NCBI GenBank assembly: GCA_024233545.1
Contig: JACKPL010000002.1
Span: 1 to 64,000 of the forward strand
Source: a bacterium
GTDB taxonomy: Bacteria; Auribacterota; Auribacteria; Auribacterales; Auribacteraceae
Length of the DNA stretch: 64,000 bases
Reading direction: 5' to 3'
Shown: in pieces, positions 56,856-64,000 of the stretch
Layout of the letters: the number at the start of each line of letters is the position of its first letter
Numbering within the stretch: position 1 is the first letter of the stretch
The notes under the pieces: model-generated
What the model was told of the DNA's origin: nothing
Database searches by the model: none
Seen by the model: the letters and a program-made list of their open reading frames with translations, nothing else
Translations under genes and position numbers: made by a program

Positions 56856-58594
56856 TCATTCATCAATCATAATTTTATAAAGTCTTTTCTCCACTGCTGA
56901 TGGCGCCAGCCCGCCCATGTCAGGATCGGAGCCGGTATCGTACCATGTTTTTGTTCCGTCACTGTTTATATAAATATCATCCAGAGCAGAACCGTTTATG
57001 CTGTCCCATATGTTTAAATCCGCTGACCAGTAAATGGTAAACGGAGCATAGGGCGGATTCATTGTCCATGTTAAACCGATAAAGCTGGCGGCTTCGCTGA
57101 TGGAAATAATTTCAATCGAGTAGGGTGTTCGCGGGTATGCCAGCATAATTTCCCAAAAAGTGCCGTTCCATCTATTCCAGACAATATATGATTTGTCGTT
57201 GATTTGCGGAGTTATGTTAAGGTATTGGTCGTGTGTCAGGTTTGTGAGGGTGGTTCCGTCAAAAATATATATATTGGCTGAAGCGCCGTCGCTTCCTGAC
57301 CATACAATTACGTCGGAGCCATTGATTTGCGGTTGTGTGTCATTTGTTGCGGAACTCGCCGCCAGAACAATAGATACGCCGTCATAATAATAGATATCTT
57401 TGTTGGATGCAGAGCCTCCTGCCCAGACAACCGTCCCGCTGGAACTAAGTTGCGGTTGAATATCGTCAATGACGTTGTCGGTAATTTGCGATATTATGCC
57501 GTTTCTATACAAATAGATTTCCCAGTCCGAACCGTCGAAACCGCTCCACGCGATATCGCCGCTGTTATTTATGCGTGCATCGTTGTCAGGCAGGGAGTTA
57601 TCGGTTAACTGAACGATAGATGTATTGTCATACATGAAAATTTCATAATCGGCGCCGTCCCATCCCATCCACACAACCGTAGTGCTGTCATTTATTTGCG
57701 GGTTTATGTCATCAGTGGCATTTGAAGTGATTTGCTGTACTGATACGCCGTCATACATAAAAATTTCAAAGTCTGCTCCATCCCATCCTGACCATACAAC
57801 CGTATCGGCATTGTTAAGTGCCGGAGTCACGTCATCATAGTTATTGTCGGTAAGACGCGAAATGGTTTGAGCGTCGTAGAGATAAATTTCTGTGTCTGTT
57901 CCTGTTGAATGCAATCCGCCTTCTCCATCGGATGCCGCCCAAATAATAGCTCCGTTGTCATTTATTTTAGGACTGGCGGCAAAGTAATTGAAATCGGTGA
58001 GCTGAATAGTGGTTACGGTATTGAAAAGATAAATATCGGATGCGATGTGAATGGTATTGTCATATAAGTCGCCGCGCCATACAACTGACCCCATATTGTT
58101 AATGTGCGGATCAAAAACATTCAGGAAAGAAATTTGAAATATTACATAGGTGTTGATAACGAAAACATCATCGAGAGTATCCCAATCGCCCCAGAGTATT
58201 CCGTCGTATGCACGCAACCGCAAAGAAACAAATTCGCCGTTAATATCGGGCAGATCATCAGCGGAATTCCATATTATTTCCAATCCTGTATCGGGGTAAT
58301 ATCAGTTATTGTCCCTGAAATAGATGCGGGATACCATATTGCTGAACCTGCTTCCGAATATTCGAGGGCAACCGTGCAAAGGTTGGATTCATTATCGACT
58401 AAATCATAGAGAATTGATATGTTTCCGGAAGTTTCAGTGACAAAAAGATTAGTAATAATTGGCGGAGTATTCGGCGGACCGAAATACGCATCCACTGCAA
58501 TCATTATTTTCTGATCGTTACTGTAGAGATGCGTCAGATTAAAACAACATCCATAATATATAATTGCAAGAAAACAAAAAAACTTTTTCAGCAT
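56856..58594 (-). pseudogene. secreted beta-propeller (TolB-like repeat) protein, one frameshift
   Basis: The N-terminal piece (58274-58594) has a signal peptide (LKKFFCFLAIIYYGCCF) and a fibronectin-like part; the second piece (56856-58283) contains eight or nine repeats of about 40 residues such as VVWSGWDGADFEIFMYDG followed by VSVQQITSNATDDINPQIND. These make one propeller-type protein of about 578 residues. Adding one base in the G4 run at 58293-58296 joins them (ITDITPDTGLEIIWNSADD). It is probably a secreted or surface protein; function unknown. The ATG at 58594 is the natural start. Confidence 0.7.
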
Positions 58595-59106
58595 GTTTAA
58601 CCTTGCTGTTTTATAAAGTCATAAGCAATAAAAAACTAAAAACACTTTAAAAAATAAAAGCTAATTAAATCCTCTCGCATTATGTTTGCGGTTTAAGTTA
58701 CAAAAAACCATTATAAATACGGATATTCCGAAGTTTAAAGCCTCTGTTTCCGCAACCGTCAGCACACTGCTTCCACTGTTTTAAAATCGTAAGAATAAGA
58801 ACAGAAAATAAAAAAACATAGAGTAAAAATATTCACGCCTCCACCCTGATACAGAACTATCCGCAACACTTGGTTCAGCCCAATTATTTCAAATTCAAAA
58901 ACAGAACATTCCACTTTAAACCATATATAACATAATTATATCATAATTACTTACGGATATAAAAGATAAAAACATTAAAATATAGACATAACTTTTTGAA
59001 AAAAAAAGAGTTATATAAAAAATAATATACCTGTAATTATATATTAGACAAAAAGAAAACCTGAAAGTTCCATGAAATAAAATTTTTTTATGAAACTTTA
59101 AATGAA
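58595..59106. other. AT-rich intergenic region, nothing clear
   Basis: 512 bases between two minus-strand genes. No reading frame of note, no strong hairpin and no promoter I would defend. Confidence 0.4.
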
Positions 59107-61629
59107 TTAAATAACAGGTTTGAGAGAAGCAGTTTGTGAAGCCAATGGAATTGCGATGGTAAAAGTTGTTCCGGCATTTTCTGTGGATTCTACAAAGATT
59201 GTGCCGTTATGGTCTTCAATGATTCCGTATGAGATGGATAATCCTAACCCTGTACCGGGTGTTGAATCGGAACCGCCGGAGAGCACTCCTTTAGTGGTAA
59301 AGAAAGGCTCAAATATTCTTTCGCGTACTTCTTTGTTCATGCCGTGCCCTGTATCGGAGATAGCAATATAGAGGTAATCCTGCGGCTTATTAGAATGTTT
59401 TGCCTTTGAAGCCTGTGCTTTTGTGCCATGCCACAATGCGATCGCAAGCTGTTTTTTAGGAGAATTGTGCATTGCATGGATGGCATTTTTTATCATATTG
59501 ATGAAAACTTGTGATAACCGATAGGGGAAACAGGCTATTTCGGGAACTTCTTCGATATGTGCTATCAGTTCGATAGAATTTTTCTGCAACTCTTTATCAA
59601 ACAGAATAATGTCGCGTTGAAGAATCGTGTCGATTCTGTACAGCTGTTTTTCTTCGCTGTGCTCTTGGCGAGCGAGAGAGAGGAGGCTTCCGACAATCTT
59701 TTCACCGCGGTGAGTTGTTTCAGCAATTGTTTTAAGCGCATTTTGGATTTCATCGATATTGGTATTATCGCTGTTAAGTTTTGCGAATCCTGAAATAATC
59801 AGTAATATATTATTGAATTCATGCGCCACGCCTGCGGCAAGAGAGCCGACAGACGCCATATTTTGTGATTTCATCAATTGGCGCTGTAATATTTTCTGTT
59901 CGGCAATATCCATGAATGTTTCCAGAAGGTACGTTTTGCCATGCTGTACCACAGGCACTATATTGCGGAGAACCGCTATTTCATCTTTGTTGCAGGAAAC
60001 AAGAATACTTTCAGACTGCTCTACAAAAGTTGAGGTATCTAACACAATTGAATTTGAAGGGTACACTTCCGAATAAGGAATTTCATTTTGTGCAACCGTA
60101 TCTACTAGTTCGAGATACTCGCGGGCAGTAAGGTTCATATCGACTATATTTTTAGTGTCGGGGTCAATAAGGAATATTCCTGTCGGTGCCGAGTCAAACA
60201 CCGTACGAAGATATTCTTCCTTCTCTTGGAGTTGTTGATACATATTTTTATGTTCGGTAATATCTTCGATTGTTCCGATGTATCCTTGTGTAATGCCATT
60301 GTCGTCATGCCAAGGAATTGCTCGCCCGAATACCCATGCTATTGTCTTCTTGTCGGGCTGGAACCGAAATTGTGCGGTAAATTTGCTTGTGGTTGTCAGC
60401 GCATCGTTCCAGTCTTCTTGAATACGCTCTTTATCAAGAGGATGAAGTGCGTTGATCCAATTATTTTTGTACGATTCTTCCGGCGATAAACCGGTAATGG
60501 CTGTCCATCGTTCATTAACATATAATATTGTGCCGCGAGTATCGGTTTGAAAAATACCAACCGGAGACAATGCGGTTAGTGAACGGAAACGATGCTCATT
60601 CGCTCTCAGTTTGACGGTCATTTTCTGAGTAATCGAAATATAAAGAAACAGCAAACTTGAGAAAAGCAATCCAAGCAATAAGATTGTGCGCGATTGCCAG
60701 ACACTGGTGGAAATCTTCTCATTGGGCAGAGAACAGGATACAAGCCAGCACCGTTGCCCTAATGTAATCTTTTTTTCATATAAAAAATCAGTTGTAACGT
60801 GTTGAATAGGGCTTTGAAGCGTTTCTGCTACATTCCGGTTTGTTTTTCCGGAAAGAGAATCTTCACCGAAAGTATCTGTAATATCCCGAAGCGAAAACTT
60901 CATTTGTTTGTATACTTCGCTTAAAAATTTGTGCTGTATGTCCGGTATGCAAAATTCACTCACCAAGAAACCCTTAATGCTTGTGCGCCTTTCCTGAGTG
61001 GTACGTACCGGTTGATTATCATTATATACTGCAAGCGCAATATGCGTACTCAATTGCAATGATTCGTTATTCAGCGTATCTATTTGCGGAATAGTTACAG
61101 CCATGCCTGCATCACGAGCTTGTATAATGGCCGCCAACATCATAGAATCACAATCCGAAGCATGAAATTCTTCGCTATTGCCTGCGGCATCATAATACGA
61201 AGGATAGTTTTCATCATAGCGCGGTATTCCTAAGACAACTCCCGAAGGATAAATGCCAATCGGTAAGGAATCCGCTTTTTCCTCTGATGGCTCGGAGTGC
61301 TCCGAATCGGAATGAGCGGCAATGTGCGGAAGCCATGTAATAGAATGAATTGAAGGATATTTTTCAAGCATTGGCGAGATGAAAGTATCAAATTCTTCAT
61401 GTGTGATGCTGAACGCTTCGCAAAACGAACGGATTGAACTAAGAACTTCAAGATGGACATTGATTGTATCCTGCAGTGTCAATATAAACTCATTTGCGGT
61501 GGATAAAAATTCCTTTTTAAGGTTTTTTATTTCCCAGTTGCGTATTACAGCAAATAACGCTAAACACAATGCTACTACCGTTCCATATTGATAGAGCAAC
61601 GAAAGCCGGAATGTTCTTTTATTCATCAC
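59107..61629 (-). CDS. membrane-bound CHASE-PAS sensor histidine kinase
   Basis: 840 residues. TM1 at about 15-28, a periplasmic CHASE-like sensor (about 50-310: SIHSITWLPHIAAHS, GIYPSGVVLGIPRY), TM2 (about 315-335), two PAS domains (about 350-460 and 470-580), then the kinase core: H-box GSLAAGVAHEFNN, N-box NMIKNAIHAM, G1 DTGHGM, F/G2 IFEPFFTTK...GTGLGLS. It should autophosphorylate on the His of VAHEF after an extracellular signal. No receiver domain is fused, and no cognate response regulator is in the window. Confidence 0.9.
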   Translation of the reverse strand: MMNKRTFRLSLLYQYGTVVALCLALFAVIRNWEIKNLKKEFLSTANEFILTLQDTINVHLEVLSSIRSFCEAFSITHEEFDTFISPMLEKYPSIHSITWLPHIAAHSDSEHSEPSEEKADSLPIGIYPSGVVLGIPRYDENYPSYYDAAGNSEEFHASDCDSMMLAAIIQARDAGMAVTIPQIDTLNNESLQLSTHIALAVYNDNQPVRTTQERRTSIKGFLVSEFCIPDIQHKFLSEVYKQMKFSLRDITDTFGEDSLSGKTNRNVAETLQSPIQHVTTDFLYEKKITLGQRCWLVSCSLPNEKISTSVWQSRTILLLGLLFSSLLFLYISITQKMTVKLRANEHRFRSLTALSPVGIFQTDTRGTILYVNERWTAITGLSPEESYKNNWINALHPLDKERIQEDWNDALTTTSKFTAQFRFQPDKKTIAWVFGRAIPWHDDNGITQGYIGTIEDITEHKNMYQQLQEKEEYLRTVFDSAPTGIFLIDPDTKNIVDMNLTAREYLELVDTVAQNEIPYSEVYPSNSIVLDTSTFVEQSESILVSCNKDEIAVLRNIVPVVQHGKTYLLETFMDIAEQKILQRQLMKSQNMASVGSLAAGVAHEFNNILLIISGFAKLNSDNTNIDEIQNALKTIAETTHRGEKIVGSLLSLARQEHSEEKQLYRIDTILQRDIILFDKELQKNSIELIAHIEEVPEIACFPYRLSQVFINMIKNAIHAMHNSPKKQLAIALWHGTKAQASKAKHSNKPQDYLYIAISDTGHGMNKEVRERIFEPFFTTKGVLSGGSDSTPGTGLGLSISYGIIEDHNGTIFVESTENAGTTFTIAIPLASQTASLKPVI

Positions 61630-61773
61630 GCCTCATAGAAAATAGTGTTTTTCCCGACAACCGGATTGTCGCATTCCTTTGTAAAATAAGTTGAGCAGTA
61701 TTTATGCCAGAAAATCAAATAGCAATAATGAACAAGAGGCAAAAAGTGATTTGATTAAAGCGGACGGATAGAA

Positions 61774-63948
61774 CTATATTTTTACTCGTTTTCGTAATAA
61801 ATACACGACAACTGTCATGTAAAATATGAGAGTTCCGCATGTAATAAAACCGCCGATAAGCAATGAATCAGGGCGAAAATAAAAACCGATACGGTTTTGC
61901 CCTTCCTGTAACAGTAGTGCTCTGAATGCGGTTTTTACCGGTAGTATCCGATGTTGTTTTCCATTGACTTCAGCTTTCCAACCGGGAAACAAGCAGTCGC
62001 TTAAAATGAGGTATGACTGGGCAACAGTATGACAGGTAACTAACACTGAATTTGGTGTGTATTTCACAATGTGTGCAGAAACGGGAACAGTGTTCTGTTC
62101 GGCAAAGTACTCAAATGCTCTGTCGGGTGAACAGTGGTTGTCTTGGGGAACAGGAATAAGAAAACAGCGGGGAAAACACTGAGTATTTTCATATAAGAAC
62201 ATTGTAGGGATGCTGTTACCTGAGTCATCAGTATGGTATATCACGTTTTTCTCACTGAGAAATGGAGCAGATAAAGGATTTTTCGAAATGATATATTTTA
62301 CATTAAGAAAATGCGGCATAAGAGGGTCGTTACCTTGTATATAATCGATATATTCAGGGATGGTTATCGGCTGATAACCGGATATTTTTGCGGTATTAAA
62401 CCGAATTGCAACATGTTGCGGAAACTGGTTGTTTAAATCCCACACACGGTATATTTCGTTATCATAAAGCAGGCGCTTAAAAAGGGAGTGTGTTGGAATA
62501 ACAGCATTCATTGGAACAACTCGTAGTGTATGAAAAGCGATTGCTCCGAGGTCGATACACGTCGAGAGTACGATTATCGCCATAGAGAGAGATTTTCGAA
62601 TACGATTTCTTGTCATCATTCCCATACCAATGCCAGCTGTAAGACATTGAATAGCGTATCGTAAAAAAAGAGCGCTTTTATGGGTGTAGATTGAATATCC
62701 GGCGCTGAAAATAAAAAGTATAGCGAGCGAAAGCAGGCATATCCGGCGTCTTTTTGCAGTAAAGGAAGGAAGTTCATCAAGAGCGAATGCCGCAAGAGTT
62801 GCCGCCGCAAACTCTCCGAAGAAAAACATGCGCGCCGGTGCACGAAAAAATTTTATTCCGGGCACAAAATAATAAAAAACAGAAAATAAACCTCCTTGCT
62901 GTCCACAGGAAAAGAGCGATGCCGCAATGAGTAATGTAAGAAAAAACCGGCGGTTACCCCGTAAATTTTTACGGGGTGTGAGCACTATAAGCAAGAGCGG
63001 CAAAAAACCGAAATAAATGGTTTTTTCCCAATTAGTGTCTATTGCGTCAGGAACAATCAAGCGCGGCAAAAACTGAATGAGTTCTATATGGCTCTGTGAA
63101 CTGCCGGCAAACCCCGCACCTCCGGCTCGGTTTGAGTGAAGCAATAACTCGCACATAGGGAGCAGTAAAACCATACTAATAAGTAATGATATAACAATAC
63201 TTATTAGGAACGATAAGAGATATTTTCTGCGATTTTTATGGTTTTCTGTGAGAATAATATAGAAAAAATAACTGCCGCAAACGATCATACTGTAATAAAA
63301 AAGTTGAGGGTGTCCCGCCAAAAAACTCAATGCGCCAACACCGGAAAAAAGGACTATACTGCGCAGTGTCGGCATTTTTGCAAGACGTTCGACTGCGATC
63401 ATCAACCATGGAATGTAGGCATAACAGCAGATCATGTTGAAATGCCCTGCTTCGATATGTCCCACAACTTTGTAGTTCATCATAAATATACACGCACCGA
63501 ATAATGAAGCGGCAATGCCGATTCCTTTGCGGCGTATAAATAGAAACATTCCACAGCCTGCTCCGGTAAGATGGATGAAAAATACCAGTGTAAATGCATA
63601 ATGCACCGAAAAAATGAGAAAAAAGAGGGTAAATGGATAAAAAATTCCTGCTTGAGGATTGGCGGCGCACGGAAACCCCGAAAAAGTCATCGGATTCCAA
63701 AGAGGTATCTCATGGTGAGTTCGAATCGAACTGAATAGAAAATATTTTATGTAGTAGTAGCAACTGATCAAGTCGCTCGAATTTAAAATGCTTTTGGGAG
63801 AAGTCAAAGGAGCGTAAAGAATCAAAAAAGAAACTGCAGAAATACATAATAAAGGGGCAAACCATGTGTTATGCGTCCAAAATGCTTTCTTCCTCACCGC
63901 ATTGTATCCTGCTGTAGTATATAAAATCTGAAATAAAATGTACGGCAA
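61774..63948 (-). CDS. YfhO-like multi-pass membrane glycosyltransferase-type protein
   Basis: 724 residues with about twelve membrane segments, an early luminal loop (YYYIKYFLFSSIRTHHEIPL then WNPMTFSGFPCAANPQAGIF) and a soluble C-terminal domain ending TVAQSYLILSDCLFPGWKAE, PVKTAFRALLLQEGQNRIGF. This is the pattern of YfhO/6-pyruvoyl... bacterial membrane proteins of the GT-C type, thought to modify teichoic acids or surface glycans with lipid-linked sugars. No operon partner is seen; the window ends just upstream of its start. Confidence 0.75.
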   Translation of the reverse strand: MPYILFQILYTTAGYNAVRKKAFWTHNTWFAPLLCISAVSFLILYAPLTSPKSILNSSDLISCYYYIKYFLFSSIRTHHEIPLWNPMTFSGFPCAANPQAGIFYPFTLFFLIFSVHYAFTLVFFIHLTGAGCGMFLFIRRKGIGIAASLFGACIFMMNYKVVGHIEAGHFNMICCYAYIPWLMIAVERLAKMPTLRSIVLFSGVGALSFLAGHPQLFYYSMIVCGSYFFYIILTENHKNRRKYLLSFLISIVISLLISMVLLLPMCELLLHSNRAGGAGFAGSSQSHIELIQFLPRLIVPDAIDTNWEKTIYFGFLPLLLIVLTPRKNLRGNRRFFLTLLIAASLFSCGQQGGLFSVFYYFVPGIKFFRAPARMFFFGEFAAATLAAFALDELPSFTAKRRRICLLSLAILFIFSAGYSIYTHKSALFLRYAIQCLTAGIGMGMMTRNRIRKSLSMAIIVLSTCIDLGAIAFHTLRVVPMNAVIPTHSLFKRLLYDNEIYRVWDLNNQFPQHVAIRFNTAKISGYQPITIPEYIDYIQGNDPLMPHFLNVKYIISKNPLSAPFLSEKNVIYHTDDSGNSIPTMFLYENTQCFPRCFLIPVPQDNHCSPDRAFEYFAEQNTVPVSAHIVKYTPNSVLVTCHTVAQSYLILSDCLFPGWKAEVNGKQHRILPVKTAFRALLLQEGQNRIGFYFRPDSLLIGGFITCGTLIFYMTVVVYLLRKRVKI

Positions 63949-64000
63949 ACTTATCTCAGATGTAAGGAGAAAGCAAGAAAAATTTGAAGCTGGAGCGCAG

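Noticed and set aside
1..64000. CRISPR arrays, rRNA and tRNA genes
   Set aside because: No regularly spaced direct repeats with unique spacers and no rRNA- or tRNA-like blocks were seen by eye.

Overview
The window looks like a piece of a Gram-negative bacterial chromosome from a lineage I cannot name with confidence. The evidence for Gram-negative is lipoprotein and Sec signal peptides, two sigma-54 activators, and a complete bacterial sucrose synthase / sucrose-phosphate synthase set. It falls into two parts. Positions 1 to about 36,700 are AT-rich and form a dense, decaying defence and mobile-element island. Positions about 37,000 to 64,000 are housekeeping-like, with carbohydrate metabolism, signalling and envelope genes, mostly intact and with fewer A/T-rich gaps.

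Island, left part (1-12.6 kb): the end of an OLD/TOPRIM-like nuclease; an unknown gene pair whose second member joins a zinc-ribbon-like motif to a C-terminal winged helix; a HAD phosphatase between two genes for tiny lysine-rich proteins; an IS transposase; three copies of a repeat related to its end; a broken NERD protein; an integrase remnant; small DNA-binding proteins; two small genes preceded by matching hairpin leaders; a broken helical-repeat protein; and a DUF4143-type AAA ATPase.

Island, middle (12.7-28.3 kb): a CARF-like/RtcR-like sigma-54 activator (22,521-24,134) lies between two sigma-54 promoters that point away from it. On the minus strand, one promoter leads into a continuous six-gene run: hsdR, hsdM, hsdS, a DUF1883-TIR protein, a DUF3696-type AAA ATPase and an unknown gene. 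On the plus strand, the other leads into two small Cys/His-rich proteins and, after a terminator-like hairpin, a catalytically degenerate long-B-type Argonaute with two partner genes, one for a membrane protein. Most of these genes carry frameshifts; hsdM, the activator and the two small genes are intact. I read this as one signal-controlled defence regulon, now decaying or recorded with indel errors.

Island, right part (28.3-36.7 kb): IS605-like hairpins, an intact NERD protein, then a MerR-type regulator with a textbook MerR promoter (19-bp spacer holding a dyad). It precedes an operon of a tiny lysine-rich protein, a four-TM protein, a metallo-beta-lactamase-fold protein (with an in-frame TGA), and a 695-residue E2-E1-JAB fusion. 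This is a bacterial ubiquitin-pathway-like operon with no recognisable ubiquitin-like protein and no nucleotide cyclase. A frameshifted unknown gene and a second IS copy close the island.

Right half (37-64 kb): a lipoprotein; an alpha-glucan phosphorylase; an SRPBCC protein next to a PAS-sigma-54 activator; two tandem GT39-like membrane glycosyltransferases; a fructokinase - sucrose-phosphate synthase/phosphatase - sucrose synthase operon; a sulfatase/phosphotransferase-like membrane enzyme; a periplasmic chaperone-like/surface-protein pair; a frameshifted beta-propeller protein; a CHASE-PAS histidine kinase; and a YfhO-like membrane protein. The sucrose genes can make, dephosphorylate and reversibly cleave sucrose, and the phosphorylase links this to glycogen.
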